DNA from: Diplocloster hominis
GTDB lineage: Bacteria > Bacillota > Clostridia > Lachnospirales > Lachnospiraceae
Reading direction: 5' to 3'
DNA length: 64,000 nt
NCBI RefSeq assembly: GCF_032380655.1
Contig: NZ_JAWDIY010000011.1
Coordinates: 1 to 64,000 of the forward strand
Shown here: piece by piece, positions 25,530 through 33,731 of the stretch
Numbering within the stretch: position 1 is the first letter of the stretch
How the letters are laid out: the number at the start of each line of letters is the position of its first letter
Translations under genes and position numbers: made by a program
Notes under the pieces: model-generated
What the model was told of the DNA's origin: nothing
The model's input: the letters and a program-made list of their open reading frames with translations, nothing else
Databases searched by the model: none

Positions 25530-26414
25530 CTAGTCTGCCTGTGTCACTTTATTCTGAATAACAGTAAATAAAAGAACAATGACGAACAATACCACGGACA
25601 TGGCACTGGCATATCCCATTTTCATTGATGAAAACGCCGTCTGCCACATATAGAAGCCTGTTACATACGTGGCTGTCCCCGGGCCGCCCAGGGTAATCAT
25701 GTAAAACAGGTCGAATTCCTGGAACGAGCCAATAATACTCATCAGCGCCACAAAATAGATCATGGGCTTTAACTGCGGAAGGGTTATATAGCGGAATTTT
25801 TGGAAACGTCCGGCCCCTTCCAGATCCGCCGCCTCATAATACTGCTCCGATATTCCCAACATACCCGCCACGAACATAACCATGTAATATCCGGCCCATC
25901 TCCAGATCGTCACGATCACGATAGAGAGCATCGCCACCTTTCCACTGGTAAACCATTTTACAGATGGCAGGCCGATTTGGTTGAGCAGACCGTTAATCAC
26001 ACCGGTATTGGTATTTAGCAGATAGCTCCATACGATCCCCGTAGCCACCAGTGAGAGCATCGTGGGGATAAAATAGATTCCCCGGAACAGTTTGGATGTC
26101 CTGCCCAACGACACGACGATCTCAGCCAGGCCCAGAGCCGCTGCCACAATCAGCGGCACGTTCAGGATGATATAGTAGATCGTGTTTTTCAGGCTCGTCC
26201 ACCAGAGATCATCCTGCATCAGAGTCCGGAAGTTTAAAAGCCCTGTAAATTCCTTCCCTTTCAGTGGATTCCACTCAAAGAATGCAAGCACCATGGAATA
26301 GATCATCGGCCAGAATACAAACACCGCAAGCAACAGGAAACTGGGCAGCAAAAACAAAATCACACAGGATGAATGATAAAACCGCTGCCGTTTGGATCTA
26401 CATTTCTTCTTCAT
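25530..26414 (-). CDS. Sugar ABC transporter permease (MalF-like)
   Basis: 294-residue CUT1 permease with a basic N-terminus (MKKKCRSKRQR), six hydrophobic segments and the EAA loop EQYYEAADLEGAGRFQKFR. AAGGGGCGG lies ahead of the ATG. It is second in the operon, 18 nt after the binding-protein gene, and pairs with the next permease to form the channel. Confidence 0.93.
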   Translation of the reverse strand: MKKKCRSKRQRFYHSSCVILFLLPSFLLLAVFVFWPMIYSMVLAFFEWNPLKGKEFTGLLNFRTLMQDDLWWTSLKNTIYYIILNVPLIVAAALGLAEIVVSLGRTSKLFRGIYFIPTMLSLVATGIVWSYLLNTNTGVINGLLNQIGLPSVKWFTSGKVAMLSIVIVTIWRWAGYYMVMFVAGMLGISEQYYEAADLEGAGRFQKFRYITLPQLKPMIYFVALMSIIGSFQEFDLFYMITLGGPGTATYVTGFYMWQTAFSSMKMGYASAMSVVLFVIVLLFTVIQNKVTQAD

Positions 26415-26432
26415 TTTCCGCCCCTTTGTCTA

Positions 26433-27785
26433 TTATTTTTTAAGAAGTCCATTGACCTCTTCTACCGCATCCTTCATCACTTCCGCCGCTGGTTCATTGT
26501 CGTACCAGATCCGGTCCAGCTGCCGGCCGACCGCGGTGATCTGATCGTTTACCGACAAAATGTTGGGCATCCATTTGCAGTATTCCAGCGCATCTACAAA
26601 GATTCCGGCATTCTTGGAGGAATCAAACGGTGCGATGGATACCTCTTTCAGGGATTTTCTGACGGAGATCTGCGGGTCACTGGTATTCTCAAGAAAAACC
26701 TTAAGACCCTCTTTGCTGGTCACGAACTTCAGGAAATCCATGGCTTCTTCCTTATGCTCAGATGTGCTGGCCACACTCAGGGTATTGACATACAGCACTT
26801 CCCCTTTTGATCCGTCATTTCCGTGGGGCGCATGCATCAGCTGCCAGTCCAGTTTGTCACTGTCCTCCAATTTCAGCGCCTCCCAAAGGGCTACCCGCCC
26901 CATGGCAATGGAACCGGAATTCAACATTCCCACGATCGGCAGCGATCCCTCATCCAGCTTTTCCATTGTGGGCATCACTTTATGTACATCGTAAAGGTCT
27001 TTGATGTACTGGATGGCATCGATGACCTTCTGGTCGTCCAGCAGACTGGCCGTCCCATCAGCGTTCAGATATTCACTTCCGTTCTGCCAGATGTAGGGAA
27101 GAATTGTCTTTAAGCCGTAATCATTGACCAGAGTCGCATAGTTCACACCGACCTCATCCTTCTTTTCCATGATCTGTTTGGAGACCTCCACGAATTCATC
27201 CCAGGAAAATCCCTCTTCCGGTACCGTAATCCCCAGCTGGTCAAAGATTTTCTTATTATACACCCATGCATAATTCCCGCCGTCCACAGGCAATCCGTAA
27301 TATTTTCCATCATACATAGCGTAATCCAGGGTAGTCTCCCAGAAATCATCGAACTCATAGTCCGCATCCGCCTTCAAGTCTTCGACCTGGATCTCCTCCA
27401 ATACACCGGCGTCTGCGAATTCCTGTGTATAACCCACCTGGCAGGCCAGCAGATCCGGCAGTTCATCGGAAGCTGCCTCTGTAAAGATCTTAGTCATATA
27501 ATCGGAAACCTGCTGATACTCAATCTTGATATTCGGATTCTGCTTCTCATAGGCATCAATCACCGGCTGATATTTGGAAACCGGGTCCCAGCTCTGCCAT
27601 ACCAGCGTCAGCTGATCCCCGCTCTCTCCCTTGGTTTCTGCAGATGCCTCCTGATTAGATGCCGATTCGTTTCCCGTCGTGGCGTCGTTTGTGTCCCCGG
27701 CTTTTTTATCCCCGCATCCCATAAGAGCTGCAGCCGCCATCGCTGTCACCAGTAACAATGCCATCCATTTACTCTGCTTTTTCAT
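26433..27785 (-). CDS. Sugar-binding lipoprotein of ABC transporter
   Basis: 450-residue extracellular solute-binding protein (family 1). A lipoprotein signal ends in the lipobox ALMGC (Cys24), followed by an Asn/Ser/Glu-rich linker (about 25-58) and a two-lobe binding domain (LTLVWQSWDP onward). The start at 27785 has AGGAGG 7 nt upstream; the ATG at 27791 touches the ribosome site. It is the first gene of the eight-gene operon, about 160 nt downstream of the mirrored LacI promoter. It defines import of an oligosaccharide or glycoside, though the ligand cannot be read from the sequence. Confidence 0.94.
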   Translation of the reverse strand: MKKQSKWMALLLVTAMAAAALMGCGDKKAGDTNDATTGNESASNQEASAETKGESGDQLTLVWQSWDPVSKYQPVIDAYEKQNPNIKIEYQQVSDYMTKIFTEAASDELPDLLACQVGYTQEFADAGVLEEIQVEDLKADADYEFDDFWETTLDYAMYDGKYYGLPVDGGNYAWVYNKKIFDQLGITVPEEGFSWDEFVEVSKQIMEKKDEVGVNYATLVNDYGLKTILPYIWQNGSEYLNADGTASLLDDQKVIDAIQYIKDLYDVHKVMPTMEKLDEGSLPIVGMLNSGSIAMGRVALWEALKLEDSDKLDWQLMHAPHGNDGSKGEVLYVNTLSVASTSEHKEEAMDFLKFVTSKEGLKVFLENTSDPQISVRKSLKEVSIAPFDSSKNAGIFVDALEYCKWMPNILSVNDQITAVGRQLDRIWYDNEPAAEVMKDAVEEVNGLLKK

Positions 27786-27922
27786 AACCATTCCTCCTGT
27801 TCATTCTCTTGTTTCCCCAACAGTTACATTTGCTCTTGCCTTTTTTGCGCAATCCTCTTGTTTCTCCTTTCTCAGTAGCCGGGCCATACCGCCATCTGCT
27901 TCCTGAACTATATGCTAACCGG

Positions 27923-27951
27923 TTGACATATATTGGATAGCATCATAATAT
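27923..27951 (+). promoter_or_regulatory. Rightward promoter inside the LacI control region
   Basis: TTGACA (27923-27928), 17-nt spacer, TAATAT (27946-27951). It faces the leftward operon promoter and shares its -10 bases. A transcript would run into the repeat at 28009 and toward the ACT gene. Confidence 0.65.
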
Positions 27952-27973
27952 CACTACTTTTCCCATATGTCAA
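27945..27973 (-). promoter_or_regulatory. Promoter of the glycyl radical enzyme operon
   Basis: Minus strand: TTGACA (27968-27973), 17-nt spacer, TATTAT (27945-27950). The -35 overlaps one LacI operator and the other operator lies just downstream of the start point, which is a classic repression layout. Confidence 0.85.
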
Positions 27974-28008
27974 CCGGTTAGCATATATTTTACCAGGACA
28001 TTTTTTAT

Positions 28009-28080
28009 GGGAGACCGGCATCTTTCGGTAGTAACGCCTGATCTTCAAGCAGCTGCCTGGAGAAAGGGGCTTGTCCCCTC
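28009..28080. repeat. GGGGCCTGTCCCC-family intergenic element, copy 2
   Basis: Similar to 612-686: CCGGCATCTTTCGGTAGTAA, then a variable middle, then GAGAAAGGGGCTTGTCCCCT. It lies between the LacI control region and the ACT gene. It is a dispersed repeat of unknown role; a c-di-GMP or cobalamin riboswitch fold was not recognised. Confidence 0.55.
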
Positions 28081-28131
28081 CCAAACGGCTGTGAATGGTA
28101 ATCCGTAATTTGTATTTATGAAGAGCCTGCA

Positions 28132-28160
28132 TTGACATTTATAAAAAGAAATACTAGAAT
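28132..28160 (+). promoter_or_regulatory. Promoter of the ACT-domain gene
   Basis: TTGACA (28132-28137), 17-nt spacer, TAGAAT (28155-28160). It leaves a leader of about 120 nt containing a small CTTGT-TGAG-ACAAG hairpin. Confidence 0.8.
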
Positions 28161-28289
28161 CTGTAAGAGGTGAAGATACAATATTTGTTGTATACCATAT
28201 TTGTATAGTGCTTGTTGAGACAAGAATAGGTATTACTTGTATTTATCGTTAGATCGGAATCGGTTTGGATAGAAGGGAGGACTATTGTC

Positions 28290-28670
28290 ATGAGCGGTGA
28301 GACTTTGAAGATTAAGCCTTTAGATTGTGATTTTTCTGTTTGCCAGCTTAGGGATTTTTCAATGGTTAATTTGGAACGTAACTATTGTTTTGCCGGAAAA
28401 ACAGAGGAAGAGTGTTCACTGGTTTGCGTTACGGAAGATATTCCTGCTAATTTTATCAGGAGGGATGACGGGTGGAAGGCATTCCGGATACAGGGAGTTT
28501 TGGATTTTTCCCTGATCGGAATACTTTCGCAAATATCAGCATTGCTGGCAAAGAACCGGATAGGGATTTTTGCTTTATCAACTTTCAATACGGATTACAT
28601 TTTGACAAAAGCAGGAGATTTTGCGAGAGCGATTGAAATTCTTTCAGACGCCGGTTATGAGATTATCTGA
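28290..28670 (+). CDS. ACT-domain protein
   Basis: 126-residue small soluble protein of the COG3603 type. A divergent N-terminal half (about 1-60) is followed by an ACT domain (about 62-125) with FRIQGVLDFSLIGILSQISALLAK and IFALSTFNTDYILTK, the usual ligand-binding and dimer segments. ACT domains bind amino acids or other small ligands. No catalytic domain is fused, so a sensor or adaptor role is likely. GGGAGG lies 9 nt ahead of the ATG. Monocistronic. Confidence 0.88.
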   Translation: MSGETLKIKPLDCDFSVCQLRDFSMVNLERNYCFAGKTEEECSLVCVTEDIPANFIRRDDGWKAFRIQGVLDFSLIGILSQISALLAKNRIGIFALSTFNTDYILTKAGDFARAIEILSDAGYEII

Positions 28671-28841
28671 TATTCAGCAGCAATATACTGTTATATAAAT
28701 AAAAGGCAATGCGGATACAAGGCTTGGATGACTGTTTCATCCTCTGCTTTCCTAATTTGAAACTCCTTGTCCGCCATAGGAACCTTCTTATTCATATCAC
28801 TTCCATACCACTCGTATCCCTGCTTAATTATTCTACCTTAT
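28671..28841. other. Gap without gene
   Basis: AT-rich spacer after the ACT gene; short frames here lack ribosome sites. It leads into the repeat at 28842. Nothing else is seen. Confidence 0.5.
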
Positions 28842-28890
28842 CGGACAAATGTTTGTTTTATAAAAGGCGCCCATTTTCTGAGCGCCTTTT
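28842..28890 (+). repeat. SOS-box-like plus hairpin repeat, copy 1
   Basis: CGGACAAATGTTTG followed by a hairpin AAAAGGCGC-CCATTTTCTGA-GCGCCTTTT (28862-28890), a good intrinsic terminator. It matches copy 2 at 30066-30114 over 49 nt with compensatory stem changes. The two copies bracket the rhuM pseudogene. Confidence 0.75.
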
Positions 28891-29010
28891 GAGTCTTTTA
28901 CTATACGGTATTATTTTTTTAATTGTCATAACCGACGCAATTCGGCATTATTCGATAACCGCCTCTGGTGATTGGATGAAATAGATATTTTTATTAGCCG
29001 CCTATATCTA

Positions 29011-30020
29011 CTACAAATCAACTTTCATTACCAACTTATCAAAATCTGACTCATATAATTGATCTTGTATCACCCTGTATTTTTCAAATTCACTTTCTGC
29101 AAATGCTTTTGCAATTTCATGCGTAACTTTTCCCTTATCCATCAAAATATCCTCATCATTCATTTTCAGAAAAACTTCCAACTTAGATGCCCAATCCTCC
29201 ATCGTCATAGGAATGCGCTTTTTGGCCTGCCTTTCTGCATAATCCGGATACATTGATACAAACTGATTCAAATCCTGTAGCTCAATCTGAGACAAATAGT
29301 TCTTTGCTATGCTTACATCTACTTTAACAATCTTTCCACCTGGTGCATTTTTCCATGTGGTCAGCCCCATATGTTCCTTTTTATGATCTGCCCTCTCGAC
29401 AATAACCTCCGCAGCAGTATGACCATGAATCGCATAACGCAGTTTGTTCTGCACAGTCTTAAAGAACTCATTTGTAGTAACTGCATCTTTTGAATAATCG
29501 ACTGCGGTAGCGTAGATATCAGTTATCTTTTGATAGAATTTTCGCTCACTGGCGCGGATTTCCCTGATCTCATCCAGTAAATGTTCAAAATATTCCTCGC
29601 AAATATTTGCCCATTTTCTAATCTTTTCTTATCAAGCACATATCCTTGTACTGTGTACGTTTTTAATACCTTCGTTGCCCATTGACGAAATTGCGTTGCT
29701 CGCAGGGAATTAACACGATAGCCTACAGAGATTATTGCATCTAAGCCATAAAACTTTGTGTTATATTGTTTTCCATCCGAGCCAGTATGTCGGAAATTCC
29801 GACATACTGAATTTTCCTCCAACTCCCCATCATCAAAAATATGTTTCAGGTGCTCCGTAATCGTGCTTCTTCCTTTATCAAAAAGCTTTGCAATTGCATC
29901 CTGAGTAAGCCAGACATCCTCATTCTGAACACGAACTTCTATAGAATCTTCTGTATTCTGCTTTGTAAATACTAAAAAATCCACAGTGCTGTTTCTAATC
30001 TGGAATTTCTTATTGGCCAT
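29011..30020 (-). pseudogene. rhuM: RhuM-family gene with -1 frameshift
   Basis: The N-terminal part (29523-30020; VWLTQDAIAKLFDKGRSTIT, RATQFRQWATKVLKTY) and C-terminal part (ends 29011; QNKLRYAIHGHTAAEVI, KRIPMTMEDWASKLEVF) together make one full RhuM-like protein of about 336 residues. RhuM proteins are often carried on genomic islands, and their function is unclear. Reading breaks near 29598. There GGGCAAATATTTGCGAGGAA lacks one G relative to the frame that continues EEYFEHLLDEIREIR. Restoring one base reopens the whole gene, so this is a recent mutation or a sequencing error. Ribosome site weak. An SOS-like box lies 46 nt upstream. Confidence 0.85.
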
Positions 30021-30065
30021 TCAATCACATCTTTTTTCTTTCCCCGTTAAGCTATTTTAACATGC

Positions 30066-30079
30066 CGAACAAATGTTTG
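30066..30079 (-). promoter_or_regulatory. LexA/SOS-box-like site upstream of rhuM
   Basis: CGAACAAATGTTTG matches the Gram-positive LexA box pattern CGAACRNRYGTTYC at all but the last base. It lies 46 nt before the rhuM start, a position that would permit repression. Confidence 0.5.
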
Positions 30080-30114
30080 TAACATAACAAGCGCCCATTT
30101 TCTGAGCGCTTGTT
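30066..30114 (+). repeat. SOS-box-like plus hairpin repeat, copy 2
   Basis: Hairpin AACAAGCGC-CCATTTTCTGA-GCGCTTGTT (30086-30114) behind the SOS-like box. It differs from copy 1 by paired changes (A-T to C-G, G-C to A-T) with an identical 11-nt loop. Confidence 0.75.
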
Positions 30115-30213
30115 ACTACTTAATTCAGTATGTTGTAATATTGTTTTAGAAGCAGCTACTATTTATCTGAACGTCTTTCATATTTCTTGTCTATTGTTCC
30201 TTTGCTTTAACAC

Positions 30214-31485
30214 CTATACCTCGTCTATAGCCTTCCCGATATCAGATCTGCAGTATTTATTCTCGAACGTGATCCACGTTACCGCCTCATAGGCATTGGC
30301 CCGGGCCTGCCTAAGGTCTGCTCCCTTGGCTGTGACGCCCAGGACTCTCCCACCGTTCGTGATGATTCCCTCCGGCGTCGCTTTTGTGCCGGCATGGAAT
30401 ACATAGTAACCGTCTTTGTCCGAGAAGTTATCCAGCCCATGGATCGGAAAGCCCTTTTCATATTTTACCGGGTAGCCGTCGGAGGCCAGCACTACGCAAA
30501 CAGCGGCATTCTCTTCAAACTGCAGGTCGATCTGATCCAGTCTGCCTTCTATGCAGGCTTCCATCACTTCGATCATATCATTCTTCATTCTTGGAATCAC
30601 TACCTGCGCTTCCGGATCACCGAATCTGGCATTATATTCCAGCACCTTCGGCCCTTCTTCGGTCAGCATCAGGCCAAAGAAGATGATTCCGGTAAAAGGA
30701 CGGCCTTCTGCAGCCATGGCGTCCACCGTCGGCTGATAGATGTATTTCTGGCAAAACTCATCCACTTCCCTGGTATAGAACGGACTGGGGGAAAAGGTTC
30801 CCATACCTCCGGTATTCAAACCCTGGTCACCGTCCAGGGCCCTCTTGTGATCCTGGGCGGAAGTCATGGTTTTGACGGTCTTCCCGTCTACGAAGGATAA
30901 GACCGATACTTCCCGTCCGGTCATGAATTCCTCGATCACCAGACGGTTGCCGGCACTGCCGAACTGTCTGTCTTCCATGATGGTCTTTACACCGGCTCTG
31001 GCTTCTGTAAGATTCTGGCAGATCAGCACCCCTTTCCCCAGCGCCAGGCCATCCGCCTTCAGTACGATGGGGAATTTGGCTGTCTCCAGATATTGAAGCG
31101 CTTCCTGCGGATCGTCAAAGTTCTCATACCCTGCGGTCGGGATATTATATTTTTTCATCAGATCTTTTGCAAATGCTTTGGAACCTTCCAGGACCGCCGC
31201 GTTTGCCCTGGGTCCGAAGGCTTTCAGACCCGCGGCCTCAAAAGCATCTACCGCGCCGCCCACCAGGGGATCATCCATGGCTACGATCGTCAGGTCGATC
31301 TGTTTTTCCTTCGCGAATGCCACCTGCTTTTCAAAATCCATCACACCGATATCCACACACTGCGCGATCTGTGCGATCCCGCCGTTTCCGGGCGCGCAGT
31401 ATATTTCCTTCACTTGGGGATTCCGGGATATTTTCCATGCCAGGACATGTTCCCGTCCGCCGCTTCCGATTATAAGTACCTTCAT
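30214..31485 (-). CDS. purD: Phosphoribosylamine-glycine ligase
   Basis: 423-residue ATP-grasp enzyme of de novo purine synthesis: phosphoribosylamine + glycine + ATP to GAR. N-terminal MKVLIIGSGGREHVLAWK, the ATP-grasp region with KADGLALGKGV, and the LEYNARFGDPEAQV metal/substrate motif (about 285-300) are all present at normal length. It is the last gene of purKEMND. The start overlaps the purN stop by 4 nt. Confidence 0.97.
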   Translation of the reverse strand: MKVLIIGSGGREHVLAWKISRNPQVKEIYCAPGNGGIAQIAQCVDIGVMDFEKQVAFAKEKQIDLTIVAMDDPLVGGAVDAFEAAGLKAFGPRANAAVLEGSKAFAKDLMKKYNIPTAGYENFDDPQEALQYLETAKFPIVLKADGLALGKGVLICQNLTEARAGVKTIMEDRQFGSAGNRLVIEEFMTGREVSVLSFVDGKTVKTMTSAQDHKRALDGDQGLNTGGMGTFSPSPFYTREVDEFCQKYIYQPTVDAMAAEGRPFTGIIFFGLMLTEEGPKVLEYNARFGDPEAQVVIPRMKNDMIEVMEACIEGRLDQIDLQFEENAAVCVVLASDGYPVKYEKGFPIHGLDNFSDKDGYYVFHAGTKATPEGIITNGGRVLGVTAKGADLRQARANAYEAVTWITFENKYCRSDIGKAIDEV

Positions 31486-32081
31486 CCTTGTTTCCTCCCG
31501 TTCGCTATCAACTGAATCGCCTCAGGCAGAATCACCCATTCCGCCTCTTCCATTACTCTTCGCTGCAACTCCTGCGGGGTGTCGCCTTCCCGGACCTCCA
31601 CCGCTTTCTGTAAAAGGATCGGTCCTGTGTCAGTCCCTTCGTCCACATAGTGCACCGTGGCTCCCGTTATCTTTACACCTCTTTGGAGGGCGGCCTCATG
31701 TACCTTAAGCCCATAATAACCAGTACCGCAGAAAGAGGGGATCAGGGAGGGATGTATATTGATGATTCTCTTCTCATATTTTTGTATCATGGCCGGCGGA
31801 ATGACGACCAGGAAACCGGCCAGGACGATCAGCCCCGGCTGATAGGAATCAACCGTATTTAAAAATGCCTGATTAAACAGCTCCCTGTTCTCATATTCTT
31901 TCGGAGAGACACAAACGGCTTCTATTCCATACCGCCTTGCCCTCTCAAGGGCGTAGGCGTTTTGATTATTGCTGATCACCGCACGGATTCTGGCATTGGT
32001 TATGGTGCCGTTCTCCATCGCGTCCAGAATGGCCTGCAGGTTCGTTCCGCCTCCGGACACCAGTACTACCAGATCTAACAT
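31482..32081 (-). CDS. purN: GAR transformylase
   Basis: 199-residue phosphoribosylglycinamide formyltransferase that uses 10-formyl-THF to make FGAR. N-terminal VLVSGGGTNLQAI binds phosphate. The catalytic triad region is recognisable as NIHPSLIPSF (His) and HYVDEGTDTGPI (Asp). It overlaps purM by 7 nt and purD by 4 nt, so the three are translationally coupled. Confidence 0.96.
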   Translation of the reverse strand: MLDLVVLVSGGGTNLQAILDAMENGTITNARIRAVISNNQNAYALERARRYGIEAVCVSPKEYENRELFNQAFLNTVDSYQPGLIVLAGFLVVIPPAMIQKYEKRIINIHPSLIPSFCGTGYYGLKVHEAALQRGVKITGATVHYVDEGTDTGPILLQKAVEVREGDTPQELQRRVMEEAEWVILPEAIQLIANGRKQG

Positions 32082-33100
32082 AGGGTTACTCCTTTTTCCC
32101 CGGCTTCCAGTTTTCCGATCAGGTAAGGGATTTCACCGGCCGCTTTTACGGCTTCTATGGCCTGGTCCGCCTGGTCAGGGGATACCGCGATCATCATGCC
32201 GATTCCCATGTTGAAAGTATTGTACATCATTTCCTCCCCGATATCTCCGTCGCTGGATAGCATTTCAAAAATAGGCGGGATGGGATAACTGTTCTTTTCC
32301 ACGACCGCGCGAACGCCGTCCGGCAGCATCCGGGGTATATTTTCATAGAATCCGCCTCCGGTGATATGGCTGCATGCTTTGATGGATACGCCGGCTTCTT
32401 TTACCGCCTTCAATGCTTTTACATATATTTTCGTAGGACAAAGCAGGGCTTCCCCCAGTGTACAGCCAAGGGAGTCGTAGGTCACATCCAGGGCTTCCTT
32501 CGTCATACTGAACACCTTGCGGACAAGGGAATATCCGTTGCTGTGGATCCCGGAGGAGGCAAAGCCGATGAGCACATCGCCAGGTTTCGCGTCCTGGCCG
32601 GTAATCAGGTCCTTCTCGTCTACGATTCCAACCGCGAATCCGGCCAGGTCATATTCGTCCACCGGATAGAATCCGGGCATTTCCGCCGTCTCACCGCCGA
32701 TCAGGGCTGCACCCGCCTGCTTACAGCCTTCCGCCACACCGCTGACAATCGATGCGATCTTCTCCGGCTCATTTTTACCGCAGGCGATATAATCCAGAAA
32801 AAACAGAGGTTCCCCGCCGGCGCAGGCGATATCATTCACACACATGGCCACACAGTCAATACCGATGGTGTTGTGCTTATCCAGCAGGAATGCCAGTTTT
32901 AATTTTGTACCGACGCCGTCCGTACCGGATACCAGCGTGGGCTTTTCCATTTTCTTAAAGGATTCCAGGGAAAAGGCTCCGGAGAACCCGCCCAGACCGG
33001 AAAGTACTTCCGGCCGCATGGTCCCCTTCACATGTTCTTTCATCAACTCTACCGCGCGATATCCGGCTTCGATATCGACACCCGCTTTTTTGTAATCCAT
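32075..33100 (-). CDS. purM: AIR synthetase
   Basis: 341-residue phosphoribosylformylglycinamidine cyclo-ligase (FGAM + ATP to AIR). It has YKKAGVDIEAG at the N-terminus, GTDGVGTKLKLA, DCVAMCVNDI and the GGETAEMPGFY motif of the PurM/PurL superfamily. A 93-nt gap separates it from purE. It overlaps purN by 7 nt. Confidence 0.97.
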   Translation of the reverse strand: MDYKKAGVDIEAGYRAVELMKEHVKGTMRPEVLSGLGGFSGAFSLESFKKMEKPTLVSGTDGVGTKLKLAFLLDKHNTIGIDCVAMCVNDIACAGGEPLFFLDYIACGKNEPEKIASIVSGVAEGCKQAGAALIGGETAEMPGFYPVDEYDLAGFAVGIVDEKDLITGQDAKPGDVLIGFASSGIHSNGYSLVRKVFSMTKEALDVTYDSLGCTLGEALLCPTKIYVKALKAVKEAGVSIKACSHITGGGFYENIPRMLPDGVRAVVEKNSYPIPPIFEMLSSDGDIGEEMMYNTFNMGIGMMIAVSPDQADQAIEAVKAAGEIPYLIGKLEAGEKGVTLC

Positions 33101-33193
33101 AATCTTCCTCCAACTTTTGTTATCCTGTTACATCCGTTTGGTTTCCTTATAACTTATCCTTTCCCGATCTCTTGTTCTGTCTATACGACCGGG

Positions 33194-33709
33194 TTACATT
33201 TGCTTTAAATATTCCTCATAATGAATGGTTTCCAATTTTTGCGCTTTGACCAGGACACTGTCTTCCAGCTGGCCGGCATATTCTTTCAGTCTGGCGTTTA
33301 ATTCTGCATCGGTGACAGCCAGAATCTTAGCTGCCAGCAGCGCCGCATTCAAGGCTCCGTTGACAGCCACGGTAGCCACTGGAATACCCGGAGGCATCTG
33401 CACGATACTGTAAAGGGAATCCACGCCGCTTAATGTCTTCGTCTGTACCGGCACTCCGATCACCGGCAGCACCGTCATGGCGGCCGTCATACCCGGCAGA
33501 TGCGCTGCTCCGCCAGCTCCCGCGATGATCACACGGATTCCTCTCTCCTCTGCCTGCTTCGCATATTCGCACAGTCGGCCGGGGGTCCTGTGAGCTGATA
33601 CGATGGTACACTCATACGGTACCTGTAACTGATCCAGCATTTCTGCTGCCTTAGCCATCACCGGCAGATCTGAATCACTGCCCATGATGATTCCAACTAC
33701 TGGTTTCAT
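33194..33709 (-). CDS. purE: N5-CAIR mutase (PurE class I)
   Basis: 171-residue catalytic subunit converting N5-CAIR to CAIR. Signatures are GIIMGSDSDLPVM, SAHRTPGRLCEYA and GAGGAAHLPGM. It is class I because it is paired with PurK 22 nt upstream. GGAGGAGGA precedes the ATG. Confidence 0.97.
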   Translation of the reverse strand: MKPVVGIIMGSDSDLPVMAKAAEMLDQLQVPYECTIVSAHRTPGRLCEYAKQAEERGIRVIIAGAGGAAHLPGMTAAMTVLPVIGVPVQTKTLSGVDSLYSIVQMPPGIPVATVAVNGALNAALLAAKILAVTDAELNARLKEYAGQLEDSVLVKAQKLETIHYEEYLKQM

Positions 33710-33731
33710 CCTGCTCCTCCTCCTGTTATAA

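Larger units (their letters stand above)
27910..27986. promoter_or_regulatory. Mirror-symmetric LacI operator pair
   Basis: Arms 27910-27931 and 27965-27986 are exact 22-bp reverse complements. Each holds the palindrome AACCGGTT (27917-27924 and 27972-27979), a CG-centred LacI-type operator core. The centres are 55 bp apart. Each arm also contains a TTGACA -35, one per strand. The operon's own LacI protein is the likely ligand. Confidence 0.85.

Noticed and set aside
18394..27785. Bacterial microcompartment locus
   Set aside because: No shell-protein (BMC domain) or aldehyde dehydrogenase genes accompany the glycyl radical enzyme.
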